Of a stretch of 64,000 nucleotides of DNA, positions 1 through 10,385 are shown piece by piece. The stretch is from Aspidiotus rigidus (Eukaryota > Arthropoda > Insecta > Hemiptera > Diaspididae), in assembly GCA_035079385.1 (NCBI GenBank), contig JAVHKY010000047.1:372001-436000 (forward strand). Direction: 5' to 3'. The notes beneath the pieces are model-generated. The model did not search any database. It saw only the letters and a list, made by a program, of their open reading frames with translations, and had not been told where the DNA came from. A program made the translations under genes and the position numbers. Each line of letters starts with the position of its first letter. Positions within the stretch are counted from its first letter, which is position 1.

Positions 1-1130
1 TTGATTGAAGCTCAGTTTTCCGAGATATTTGCCAAAAATTGATTTTTTGTCAAAAGCTCAATTTTCGAAACAAATTTTAGGCTGATAATTGGACTTGAAG
101 TGACGTTCAAAAATTCACTACCTTGAAGGAAATTTTACGAGAAAGATTTTCTGATGAAAAATGTTTTTGATTGAAGCCAATTCTTTCGAGATATTTGCAA
201 ATTATTCATTCTCTTCAAAAAGCTCGCAGCTTTTAATGAATTTTGGAACAAATTGAAGTAGTCTACTTTATGAGAAATGTCAAGAAGATATTTTTTGCTT
301 GAAACTTTTCTTGATTAGAGATCGATTTTCCAAATGGGTATTTTCTAAAAATTCATTTTTTTTCAAAAGCTTTCAACTCTCAAAACACTTTGTAGGCTGA
401 CAATTGGACTTGAAGTGACGTTCAAACATTCACTACCTTAAAGTAAATTTTAGGAAGAAGATTTTCTGATGAAAAATGTTTTTGATTGGAGCCAATTTTT
501 TCGAGATATTAATTGAAAAATATTCATTCTCTTCATAAAGCTCGCAACTTTCGATGAGTTTTAGGAAAGAATTGAAGTGGTCAACTTTATGAGAAATTTT
601 AAGAAGATTATTTTTCGTTTGAAACTTTTTTTGATTAGAGCTCAGTTTTCCGAGATATTTGCCAAAAATTGATTTTTTCTCTAGAGCTCAACTTTCGAAA
701 CAAATTTTAGGATGATAATCGGACTTGAAGTGACGATCAAAAACTCACTACCTTAAAGGAAATTTTACGAGAAAGATTTTCTGATGAAAAATGTTCTTGA
801 TTGGAGCCAACTTTTTCGAGATATTAATTGCTAAATGGTCATTCTCTTCAAAAAGGTCGCAACTTTTGATGAGTTTTAGGAAAGAATTTAAGTGGTCAAC
901 TTCATAGGAATATTTTTTGCTTGAAACTTTTTTTGATTAGAACTCGATTTTCCGAAATATTTGCCAAAAATTGATTTTTCCTCAAAAGCTTGCAACTTTC
1001 GGAACTCTTTTTAGGCTGATAATTGGACTTGAAGTGATGTTGAAGTACACTACCTCAAAGGAAATTTTACGAGGAACATTTCTTGTTGGAAACTTTTTCA
1101 CATAGGAGCCCAATTTTCCGAGTTATTCGC
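1..1130. repeat. Satellite-like tandem array, unit about 313 bp
   Basis: The phrase 'acttgaagtgacgttcaaa' and its close variants recur near 96, 409, 724 and 1027, giving a unit of about 303-315 bp and roughly 3.5 units. The rest of each unit also repeats: 'ggaaattttacgag', 'gatgaaaaatg', 'ttttcgagatatt' and 'aaaagctcgcaac' follow in the same order. Copies are diverged by substitutions and small indels. The array runs off the left edge, so its total length is unknown. A fragment of the unit ('ggaaattttacgagg...tttgaaac') reappears near 57,735-57,775. No coding potential is seen. Confidence 0.85.
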
Positions 1131-1908
1131 AAAAATCGGTTTCAGATTGAACGTGCCACAAAAAATTTACCATAAGGTATCGGAAAATTGATAATGTCAT
1201 TTGGGGCATCGAACTTGACCCGTTTCAATCATCTCTGGTTCCCTATCTATAAATGTTTACGTTAATGATTCATCGCTTTGACTATGTTGATCGATGACCT
1301 AAAAGTCACATGAAAATGCCACCTGAAGGCTAAAACTTGTATTTTTCATGGTCGTAAGTCTAAGTTAAAAGTCGAAGCTGAAATTGTCAACTGATGCCCA
1401 GCATTCTAGATCTCTTGAGTTAGCATGCGCGGATAATGCCCCGTCCTAAGACGTCATCAAGGTGGTCCCTGTGAAGGTCTGGTTAATCCTGATACGTCAG
1501 GTCGAGATCAGTGTGTTTACTGGGACGGTCCAAGCGTTGTAAACTCTTAATGAGATTTTTATTCGCGTTTTATCAATTCTCTAGCTGACTAGTGATACCT
1601 ACTCAATTCCTCGTACTTTGATTCATCTACTCCTCAACAGTAAAACGTATTCGCTCACCTCAAAAAAAGGAAAAATTATTCGGAAGCAGCAGGTGACTTG
1701 TAACAGTTTGAAATATTTCTCGCGATTTCAAGAATATCTCTATACAGGAGAATTGAAGATGAGAAATTTATGGACACTCGGCGAAGAACTCAGGCTAGAT
1801 TTCGTTTCTACCAATGATCCCCGAAGTGCAAACGATTTGATACTGTTGTGGTTGACAATCTCTAGTCCGTTTACATTTTTAGACAGAATTCATGGAACGA
1901 TAAGAGAA
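1131..1908. other. Unassigned sequence between satellite and composite repeat
   Basis: An open frame at 1618-1935 (+) would encode about 105 residues, but I recognise no domain in it and its last bases overlap the repeat boundary. There is no splice-site or codon-use evidence for a gene. I see nothing else supportable here. Confidence 0.4.
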
Positions 1909-2379
1909 AAAACACTCACGCAGTCGCGTGAGTAGTACACGACTTTTCTTCCCACAATGCAAGAAAAAGTGAGAGAGTCACTCCCTCTCTTTAAATTAAA
2001 TACCAATGACCTGTCAATCATGTCAAACATTTGTAGAATAAACAATAAAACTCAGTTTATAAATTCTATCACTACGATGTCACATCAACAGATAACAGAG
2101 TAAAGATACCTATAATCCAATAAGGAAACCTGAATTTTGTTATAATTTAGGCTAAGAGTCATCTAAAACCTACAAAACGTCTCCAGAAAAACCACTCCCC
2201 CTCCCCCTGTCCAAACTGCTACGAGGCTATAACAGTTGTTTCTAATAAAAAAGAGCTCTACAATCATTTTTTCCCATACCTTATTCTTAGCATATTATTA
2301 GTCTAGTATACTGTATATTAGGATGAGTGGTTCAATTCTTTATCACTTCCGATTTCTGGCATCTCTTAAAGCTATCTCG

Positions 2380-3400
2380 AGCTGCTATTCCTCTCGTGCA
2401 CTCATAAATTGCCTTCACGCTATCATATCACCATTTTCTATGCACACTCCACCCCAAAATTCTTCATCTGGGAATCCAGCTACAACGAGATCCCGAAAAA
2501 CTAAAAAAATCGATGTCGAAACGAAAGAAGCAACCAATCACCCAATAGTCAACCCCTCATTCCTTCCCTCACGCTTCAACCATTCCAAACGTATTAACAA
2601 AATACCTCACTTTTCTAGCTAGAAAATTCGGTAAAAATATATAGCACCCAAGCCCGGTTTACTCGTTAGTCTAATCTCAAATCTCACTCAAAAAAGCCAG
2701 TCCAAATTGAAAATAATCTTTCCATCTCTTTTGACACCTCAAATCAACTATGAACCACTATTAATTATGTACCCATACATGAAAAAATGACAAATAAATC
2801 AATTATTAATTAAGAGTGAAATCACCCAGGTATAGTCTCGCATCAGCACACTTGATGAAGATTAAAAAATTGTACTTAATCATTCAAACTCAAGGTTTTC
2901 ACTAAAATCAGTCGAATAACAAATTAAGAAAAATAAAACGTGTACCCACATTTTGGTCCTCATCCCAACGAAATTCAAGGCAAGAGGAGGTCATTTTAGC
3001 TCGGCTGCGAATAGGCCACACTCGTCTTACTCATACTTATCTTCTCACTAATCTCGCTCCTCCATCATGCCCTCACTGTCTCCAAGAAAATTTATCAGTT
3101 GATCATTTTTTCTCATGCCCCGTCCTGCAACCCACTCGAACCTCCCTAAATATATCTTCCAATATCAATGCAGCACTAAACAACAACTCCGAAACCATCG
3201 ACTCAACCCTAACTTATTTACGCACCACTCAATTCTACAACTTCATATAATTCACCAACAAATTCCGTTCGATCGCCACTCAATTCCACCAATACATACC
3301 TAATTTAACCTAATTCAAGTAATGTTCTAAAATAAGATTGTAACGCCGAGCAAATAACCCTCGTGCAGTTTATAATGCTCGTAAAATAATAATAATAATA
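2380..3400 (+). pseudogene. Non-LTR retrotransposon 3' end: RNase H tail and C-terminal zinc-knuckle remnant
   Basis: Around 2460-2505 the frame reads KFFIWESSYNEIPKN. This matches the RNase H region WVPGHxGIPGN of I/Jockey-type elements, decayed at several positions. Coding similarity resumes at about 2668 (SNLKSHSKKPVQIENN) and, after a non-homologous stretch of roughly 230 bp, at about 2965-3130 with ARLRIGHTRLTHTYLL and a CxxC-x(8)-H-x(4)-C motif (PPSCPHC...DHFFSCP). That motif is typical of the C-terminus of these elements. The 54.2-53.2 kb minus-strand copy shows the uninterrupted order, which is how the two insertions were recognised. The tail ends in (TAA)n and poly-A at about 3379-3408, as expected for target-primed reverse transcription. 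Stops and frameshifts make it non-functional. Confidence 0.8.
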
Positions 3401-3787
3401 AAAAAAAAACTATCGAGTATGACTAATAATAATGAAAAATAGCTAGAAAAATGAACAACTCGCCATTGCCACTATCCGTTCAAAAATAAATTTAACAAAA
3501 CAAATAAAATTTGACAAAACAAAATTCAACGCTCTAGGGGCTGTGGGAAGCGAGATACAAGTGTACTAAATTTGAACGAAAAGGTTTCATCGGAAATAAA
3601 ATCCAATGAACCCTTGGTAAAGAATGAACCTGTCGAATGATGAAAGGTTCTTCATCACAATACACGTACTGATAACGAAAGTGGTAAACGTATAGGAAAA
3701 TCCGCTTCTCCTAACGTAAGCAGCTACTCGCAGCTATTCGTAAGAAGCTACTCGTAATAGTGAAAAATTTTCAACAAAAGTAAAAAT

Positions 3788-4080
3788 TTCTCGAGAACTA
3801 CTCATCCGATCCTCAAAAAAAATGCAGGTGCACATCTTCAAATATAATACTACAATATGGCCGAGTTACAAAAAAATCCATCGGGTAGTTTCGGAGGAGT
3901 TCCGCGGACAAAAAGGTACTCGAAATACTGCAAAATTTCTCAACAAATTGAAAATTTCTCGAGAACTACTCATCCGATTTTCAAAAAAATTGCAGGTGCA
4001 CATCTTCAGATATACTACTACAATATGGCCAAGTTACAAAAAAATCCATCGGGTAGTTTCAGAGGAGTTCCGCGGACAAA
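3788..4080. repeat. Two tandem copies of a ~165-bp unit
   Basis: 'tctcgagaactactcatccgat' followed by 'gcaggtgcacatcttca' and 'atccatcgggtagtttc' occurs twice, starting near 3791 and 3956. The second unit runs directly into 'aaaaaaatcttat' and the (AT)n tract. The same pair is present in the second composite copy (about 20370-20665), and a degraded inverted relative lies near 40720-40800. The open frames across it follow the repeat phase and are not genes. Confidence 0.8.
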
Positions 4081-4086
4081 AAAATC

Positions 4087-4091
<5 letters not shown>

Positions 4092-4122
<31 letters not shown>
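4092..4122. repeat. (AT)n microsatellite
   Basis: An uninterrupted run of about 15 AT dinucleotides. The homologous site in the second composite copy (about 20667-20694) has a similar tract of slightly different length, so this is a likely length-variable locus. Confidence 0.9.
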
Positions 4123-4124
<2 letters not shown>

Positions 4125-4257
4125 AAACCTGAAATTTTTTTTTATGCTAGTTGTGATCTAGGACCCCTAAAACGTCGAGAAAGTTCATTACCCACTCCCC
4201 CTGTTGACCTTGCTACGGGTGTAATACCTCACTTTTCTAGTGAGAAAAGTCGGTAAA
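4122..4257. repeat. Short interspersed MITE-like repeat (about 135 bp)
   Basis: It runs from 'aaggaaacctgaaa' to 'gagaaaagtcggtaaaa'. Relatives are a split copy at about 2122-2245 plus 2603-2640, the second composite copy at about 20695-20831, and a diverged copy at about 39230-39345. Each contains 'ctaaaacgtcgagaaa' or a close variant, a CCCTCTGT/CCCCCTGT block and 'gggtgtaata.ctc.cttttct'. No coding capacity. Confidence 0.65.
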
Positions 4258-5100
4258 ATGAGAATGCGCGTACAAAACTGAACCACTGAAGAAGCAACAG
4301 ACTCTCTCACTACTTGGAAAATCCTCGTTCGTAAGCTCGTAAAATGATAAGATTGATGAATCAATAAAATAGAATCGATCGAAATATTCCCGGGCAAAAT
4401 GTTAGCGGCTCAGTCGGGGAGCATTTATTTTACTACTGTATCTGATGAACGCGTAACGTTTTCAAATACTGCGGGCAAATCCGTAATCTATCTGGCTGAT
4501 TATGTAAAAATACGACGAAGAAGTAGGTTTATTGATCACGTGCGAGGAGAAAAAGAAGAAAAAAAAAAAAACTAAATGTTTATAAAGTAAATAAAAAGTC
4601 ATACCAAATAATATGTACCATTACCATAAAAAGCCTACGCGTTCGTGCGATCACAGCCACCGCCTTTAATTAATTGAAAAATATTCGGTCGCATGCGGTA
4701 CGACCGCGTAGATGCAATAAGAATGGAAGGATGCAATGGCTCACCTGGGCCAGCGTTAGTGTCGCGTCAAAATCCCCACTAAGATTCGCGCACCCTACTC
4801 TTAAGTCTCCCGGCGCAGAAAATGGCAAAGAAAAGTAACGAGTAAATAAGAAAGAAAAATAAAAAAACTGGAGAAAAAAAAAAGACGCGGTAAAAGAAAT
4901 AACACAACAGCCATAAGACAAGGTACCGTAAGACCGTATGAAGACTCTTTGGTCAAACTCGATATTTTATTCGAGTACGTACTTCGCGCCGCAAATAATC
5001 TCTTATGATAACAGTGAAAGTAAATTCGTCATTAACATTGTACGATAGCGTTCTCTGGACGTGTTCGAACGAGTAAAGTTAAACGTCGCTTCGCGTCGAG
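4258..5100. other. Unassigned AT-rich flank grading into a CpG-rich region
   Basis: No recognisable gene. CpG density rises from about 4920 onward ('gcgtcgagacgatac', 'cgaacgagtaaag'), which fits an approach to the promoter of the exon at 5356. Open frames on the minus strand here read low-complexity Phe/Leu-rich peptides and were not accepted. Confidence 0.4.
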
Positions 5101-5116
5101 ACGATACTTTTCGAGT

Positions 5117-5209
5117 TCAGTTTTTCAAATCCGTTCCTCTCGCAAGTTACGTACGTACTTTGGCGGGAAAATCTCGTACGTGTACCTGTTCGAGTCGTAA
5201 AATTCAGTT
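5117..5209 (+). promoter_or_regulatory. Candidate core promoter with two arthropod initiator motifs
   Basis: TCAGTT, the arthropod initiator consensus, occurs at 5117-5122 and again at 5204-5209, upstream of the putative signal-peptide exon. The surroundings are CpG-rich relative to the window. Transcription from either site would give a 5' leader of about 150-240 nt. That leader would carry an upstream reading frame at 5248-5328 (ATG to TGA, 26 codons) before the main start at 5356. No clear TATA box is visible. This is a motif-based inference only. Confidence 0.35.
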
Positions 5210-5355
5210 TCGCGTGCGTTTTTCGTGATCGTATATACGAAATTCGAATGAGTAAATTGTCGCTCATCCTCTCGAATAGTAACGATAATAAAATTCGTAC
5301 AACCTGGAGTCGTTTTCGCAAATTGTGAACGAAATAGTCGTACAGAGGTGACGAT

Positions 5356-5627
5356 ATGAAAAATAAACTATTGGTGTTATTGTTGTGTGTGAGTGTGCTA
5401 CACGATATTACGGAGGCCATCGGGCCTCCCCTACACCATTTACCGCCGACAAATGCCGGTGCCGGATTACGGGTAACCCGGACCAGCGGCGGTTACCCGT
5501 ATAATTTACGTAATAATATTAGTCAAATGAGCAATACGACCAAAAGATCGACGATGGATGCCGGCTTTGTTTCCCTCAAAGGAGGTACATCCGCTAGCAA
5601 TAAAACTGGTTCAGGACAACGAAGTCG
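5356..5627 (+). CDS. First coding exon of a secreted protein (partial gene)
   Basis: ATG at 5356 opens a frame whose first ~21 residues (MKNKLLVLLLCVSVLHDITEA) look like a secretory signal peptide: a Lys-containing n-region, a Leu/Val core, and a small residue at a likely cleavage site after TEA. The mature part is rich in Gly, Ser, Thr and Asn and contains NNIS, NTTK and NKTG, the first being N-x-S and the others N-x-T sequons for N-glycosylation. At 5628 the sequence is TCG|GTAAGT, an excellent splice donor, and the unspliced frame stops immediately (TAA 5629-5631). The coding exon therefore most likely ends at 5627, leaving an intron of phase 2. I do not recognise the family. No matching downstream exon was identified with confidence. 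Alternative: a short single-exon peptide of 91 residues. Confidence 0.6.
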
Positions 5628-6370
5628 GTAAGTCGACATTCAGCCAAAATTACGATTCACGCGAAAAAACTGTGACTCATTGTGCTTTGGTTACCCATCC
5701 CAACCGTGGATTTGTGAACCTTACCAACACGATTTTTTGATGGGACATAAATTCGTACTCATTTTCGAAAAAATTTACGCGTCTTTGAGAAAATATTGAA
5801 ATATTGGCAGGTGTCGGTAAACGCTCGCTATTTTTATCGTGTCCTGATCGAGGATGCAGAGGTCAACTTTCCAATTAGCCACCGCACTTCCGCAAAATTC
5901 GCGAGTTCTTTAACGGGGTGCAGGGAACCTAGTTTATGGAAAACTACGCAAATACGTCAGGGAACCTGTTTTAAGCGTGGGACGAATTTGATTTCGATGT
6001 TGAGAAGAATTTATTTTTCCAAGTCCTCTCCTACAGCACGAAAGTAAATTTTTTCCCAAGCTTACTTTTTTGATTGATGATATTTTTCCAAGTCCTTTCC
6101 TATCGCTCAAAAGTCGAAATTCTACTGAGAGAAGAGAATAGCCTTGGTGACTAGAAAAAAAGTGTTAATTTTAGGCAGCCGCCTTTTTTTTTTGTCAATT
6201 TGATCAATTTTTCCAATTATTCTAACTGTAAAATCTAGTCATAGTGAGTAAAAATAGGTGATATGTCCCAAGTTGACACTTTTCTTCTAGTCACCAAGAC
6301 TAACCTCTTCTTTCAGTGTAGAGCTCTATGGGTAGAATTTTTCCCAATTCACCTGCTATCATAATTACGT
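5628..6370. other. Putative intron 1 start with repeat-derived sequence
   Basis: After the donor at 5628 there is no further clear exon. A frame at 5796-6047 (+) has no recognisable domain and contains 'gggaacctgttttaa', a recurrent repeat motif of this window also seen near 24530, 38165 and in variants elsewhere. It was therefore treated as repeat-derived. Confidence 0.4.
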
Positions 6371-7210
6371 ACTTTGTTCAAATGTCAAAAATTTTCCAAG
6401 CCCCACTTCCGATACCAAAAGGCGGAAAAAAGAGACAAACATAACTCGATATTCAAAATTTTCCAATGTTCAGCTCCTTTGATGGTTGGAATTTTTCCGA
6501 GTACTTCCTACAGCTCAAAAGACGACATTTCTTCTAGTCCCCACCCCTATAAAGTTAGATGGTTAGAATTTTTCCCAGTGTTTCTCCTATTATAATTACA
6601 TGGTTGAAAGTCAACGTTTTTCTGAGTCTCACCAAAAATGCGAGAAAAAGGTGGGAAAAAGGAGAAAAAAGGGACACATACATATCTCGCGATTTTCGAA
6701 ATTGATTCAAGTTCAATTCGTTCAATGGTTGGATTTTTTTCAGGCATTCTCCTATCACTATTACATAGTTCAAATGTCGACATTTTTCCATGTCCCACTT
6801 CGATACGAGAAATGCGGAAAAAATATGGAAAAAGAGAGAAAAAAGAGACATCGATATTCGAAATTGTTTGAAGTTCAATTCCTTCAGTGATTAGTTCTTT
6901 TCCAAGTCTTTATCGTAGCTCGATAGCTCCCCTATTAGAGAGTATGTCAATCTTTGCCGAATGGCTGACGACGAGACGTCAAAATTTTCAAAAAGACCAG
7001 ACCGTTTCCTGTTAAAATTTCGACTCTGATAAAATATGAACTTCAGTTACCTTCGCATTATATAATATGTAGCGTACTCGTAGAAGTCAAGTTTCCTTCA
7101 AGCCCAGGGGCCCCCAGCTCAAAAGTCGATATTTTCGACTCTCGATTGTCAACATTTTTTTCGAGTCCATCTCCTATGTACAGCTTAATGGAAATCAAAT
7201 TTTTTTCAAG
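6370..7210. repeat. Diverged members of the 'AAGTCCC-CTCCTAT-AGCTC-AAAGTCGA-ATTTTTC' family
   Basis: Units such as 'cctacagctcaaaagacgacatttcttc', 'agttcaaatgtcgacatttttccatgtccc' and 'cagctcaaaagtcgatattttcgac' recur at irregular spacing. They are degenerate members of the family that forms the clear minisatellite at 42.7-43.7 kb (there on the opposite strand). Several ~80-107-codon open frames on both strands follow these units and were not accepted as genes. Confidence 0.55.
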
Positions 7211-8689
7211 TCTCCCTCTAATCTCAAATTAGGTCAAGTTCCCAGCAGTCAGACGGTGGGCATGAGACACTTTTGTGAATTCAACCCCATAAAACAAAAT
7301 TAAAATCCCGCCAACCCTTATTTAGTAGTATAAAAAATGGTGAACACTACGCGAAAAACGTCTATTTTCCAATAGATTTTAAGAATTAGCAGGTATTTTG
7401 CTGATTCTTGCATGAAGCAGGGTTAAAAATTCTAACTCAAAAAACTCACAATATGACGAGCTGGATTTGGAAGCTTTGTATTTTCCTGAACCAAATTTCT
7501 TTTTTGAACACGGAAAAATGAGAAATTTCACAAAAAATTTCCTTCAATTTTTTCTTAAAAATTTTAAAATTTTAAAAACCTAGGTATTTTGGTGATTCTT
7601 GTATGAAGCAGAGTTAAAAATTATGCTCTTTCAGGATTTTTGCCTCATTTTTTCAGGTTATTCCCGAATTGCAATTCTAAATATTATAATACCGATTCTC
7701 TTATTTTTTCAAAGGAAAAAAACATAATTTAAGTCTCGTTCACGTGGCTAACGGGAGTTCTATTTCTAAGAGCAGAAACCAAAAAAAATTGGTTATTGCG
7801 CATTCAAAGAAAAAAATTAAGTTGAACAAGGAATAAGGCATTTTTCCGAGCTCTCACTTCTTACATCGGTCTGAGGAGGTCAAATTTTGCCAATTGTCCT
7901 TCTCTGTGAATGTTTAACTCAATAATCGAAATTTTTCCATGGCCCTTTTTCTCGTATACCTTACAACAAATTCGCGTAATTGCTGAATCCGTGGACTCGA
8001 CAGCATTTTTGCCGAATCCGTAAAATCCGTTACGACTTTACCGAATTGGTGTACTCAACTTCTTTGCTTCTTTTTTCAAGAAAAAAATTGCTTTAGAAAA
8101 ACGTGAAAAGTTTTCAAGAACCGTTTATAGTAAAATATTAACAATTTAAATTAGTTTAGGAGACTCTAGATGATGGAAAAATTTTACATGAGCATTCTAC
8201 CCTGAATTGACTTCAAAATCGAATTGACAGATTAGAAAACTGTAATGTATCACGAATTATTTCACCTAAATTAATGAGTTATTGTTGCAAGAACTTCACG
8301 ACAATATTAAGATTTCCTACAAAACACATGGTTATGAAATACTCCCAAGTTCACAAATTCAGCAGTTACGCAAGTTCGGTACTTACGTATAAGTGGTGAG
8401 ACACAATTTTTCCGCGTTCGTTTTCCTCTTCTTGTGTAGTGGGACAAAACTTTCATAAATTTCCCTTTCACAATCTATAATTCGGAAGCCGAAAGTTTTC
8501 AAGTCTCTAATTGGATCAAAGTCAAGAGTTGGAGGGCGGACGAATTTTAAAAACATGAAATAAGAAAAATACACAGCTTACTTCGTCAGCTGCTGTGTTC
8601 ATCAAGGCAAATATAGAACCTGTTTCCTGGCAGTTTCTTGGTTTATACTTTTTCTAAATAAAGATTAAACTTTGTTTCTCACCACCTTG
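7211..8689. other. Unassigned AT-rich sequence with one short direct repeat
   Basis: A ~45-bp segment ('caggtattttgctgattcttgcatgaagcag...') at about 7389 is repeated with changes at about 7581, a spacing near 190 bp. No gene or RNA was recognised in the remainder. Confidence 0.4.
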
Positions 8690-8960
8690 GGAGTTGAAGC
8701 TTAAAAGTCCAAATTCTTACAAGTTTCCCTCAATCAGATACAGCTCAATATTCGAATTTTCTTCGAGTCCCTCTTCCATTATGAGTATAGCTTCAAAGTC
8801 GAAATTTTTCCGAGTCCTCCTATCACCTTTAGCTCCGAGCTCGAAATTATTTCAAGTCCTTTTTCCATCATATATAGCTTAAAAGTCGATATTTTTATAA
8901 GTCCCCCACCCATCATACATAGTTCGAAGGTCGAAATTTTTTCAAGTCACACGTTTTACC
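8690..8960. repeat. Run of four to five family units (AGCTCGAAAGTCGAAATTTTTC)
   Basis: 'agcttaaaagtccaaattcttacaagtttccct', 'atagcttcaaagtcgaaatttttccgagtcc', 'agctccgagctcgaaattatttcaagtcc', 'tatagcttaaaagtcgatatttttataagtccccc' and 'atagttcgaaggtcgaaattttttcaagtca' follow each other at about 55-65 bp. This is the same family as the 42.7-43.7 kb minisatellite, read in the opposite orientation. Confidence 0.7.
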
Positions 8961-10125
8961 GGATGCTAATCGGCCCGAAACCCGTCATTCTTCTTCAATA
9001 AAACAGGTTTTCAATTAAAAGTATAGAATCAATTTTACGTAACTTGGGTTGGATTTGATGTTTGAAAGCCCGGCGTTAACAGATTAGGAAATTTGGACAG
9101 TTCAAAACAATTCTGATCATTCGATTGCTATAGGGTTTCAAAAATATCAGATTTCAAAATCTTTCGGACCCGCTATTACTTTTGTCGGAAGTGTTCGCCA
9201 TACGTGTTTGTCTGGAAACCTGACTTTATGCACAAATAAGGAAAAATATTTGGTCTGAGTCCCTATAGAGGAAGTGTATGACGTCATCAGAAGGACTTGG
9301 AAAAATTCAGAGAAGATGGTTGACCTAAAAGAGGGCAGATAACAGCACGGCGCAACAAGCGTAGCGACATCGAAAGGTCTTCCAAAATTTTGACGAGATA
9401 GCTGCCCCTGGTGGAGAGGAGGCAGAGAGCGTGGCGTCATCAGAACTTGAAGTTACTAGGGATATTCTCACCAATTTGAACAAAGATGGCGGGTGAAGTG
9501 GTTTTGCGATTCGGTTTTTGGGGAACCTTGGTCCTTACGTGACTGGGACAGAAAAATTATGACTGAAGAGCCTTTTAAAGAATGATGATCGACATTTTTA
9601 AGGGACTTGAGAGGATTCCAAGCTCCAAATTAATCGGAGGAAGCGGCTAGAAGAGAGGGTTCGACTTAATAAGACCGAATCGTGATTTTGTTCCAAAATT
9701 ATGATTGCTTTTCACATAAGCTACATGAAGAAATAGAAAACGTAACCAAAATACACAATATTTTGAAGCATGTATTAACGATTTACGATACGCTGCTGAC
9801 TTTTAAGCTGACGATATTTATTATTTCCATTCACCGTCATTCTTCGATTTTTAAATGACTACGAATGAAAATAAATGACTTGAGTAACTTGATAGACGAT
9901 CTGAACGCGGATCCGTATGCGAGATGCAATCAATATGAATACGCATTTTTTATCAGGAGGAGGGGGGAGGGGGAAGGAGGAAAACTTTGGAAGAATGGGA
10001 CCATATTTTTTTGACATTGTTCTCCCTCTTTTACTGATTTTTTCCGCGGAGGTGGCGCTCAAATTCGCTCTCAAAATAAGAACAAACTGAATGCAACATT
10101 TTACTTGATTACTTTATTTTCAAGA
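8961..10125. other. Unassigned sequence
   Basis: Includes a G-rich tract near 9956-9980 (aggaggaggggggaggggg). A minus-strand frame at 9147-9440 (97 codons) shows no domain I recognise. I see no convincing gene. Confidence 0.3.
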
Positions 10126-10385
10126 AGCTGAAGGGTACACGGAGAAAAGGGGGAATGTCACATATAAATTTTCGCGCAAAAACTCGTCAAAAAGTCGTAG
10201 TTCTACGTTCCAGTCTTTGACCATTGACATGGTTTTGCGCTAAAATTATGTCTAGATATATTCTTAGAGAGAAACCATGTCAATAGCGAAAGACTGAAAC
10301 GTAGAACTACGACTTCTTTACGTGTTTTTGGAAAATGAAAAAAAAATAAGGGTCATTCCTCGTTTTTTCCATGTACCCTTCAGCT
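10126..10385. mobile_element. Foldback MITE, about 260 bp
   Basis: The whole element is nearly palindromic. The outer arms are AGCTGAAGGGTACACGGAG and its complement in 'ctt..ccatgtacccttcagct'. The inner arms are 'gtcgtagttctacgtt.cagtctttg' and 'caaagactga..aacgtagaactacgac' (in reverse), and 'ccattgacatggttt' pairs with 'aaaccatgtcaat'. The centre lies near 10250. AGCT flanks both ends and may be a 4-bp target duplication or the last TIR bases. No coding capacity. The RNA would fold into a long hairpin. Confidence 0.75.

Larger units (their letters stand above)
1909..4257. mobile_element. 2.35-kb composite repeat, copy 1
   Basis: This block is nearly identical to 18458-20831. The few differences are indels in the A-rich tract after 3370, the (AT)n tract, and a few substitutions. 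It starts just before a perfect hairpin (8-bp arms, 1914-1933) and ends at 'aaagtcggtaaaa'. From left to right it contains half of a MITE-like sequence (from about 2120), part of a non-LTR retrotransposon (about 2380-3400), a duplicated ~165-bp unit (about 3788-4080), an (AT)n tract, and a second MITE-like sequence (about 4122-4257). Inner sequences 'aaggaaacctgaa' and 'aatacctcacttttctag' occur both split (2122 and 2605) and intact (4122 to 4235). This suggests nested insertion inside one family member. Whether the whole block moved as a unit or by segmental duplication cannot be settled here. Confidence 0.8.

Noticed and set aside
1909..1960. Helitron terminus suggested by the ACTCACGC hairpin
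   Set aside because: On either strand the hairpin is not followed by a CTRR end at an A-T target, so the Helitron assignment is not supported.
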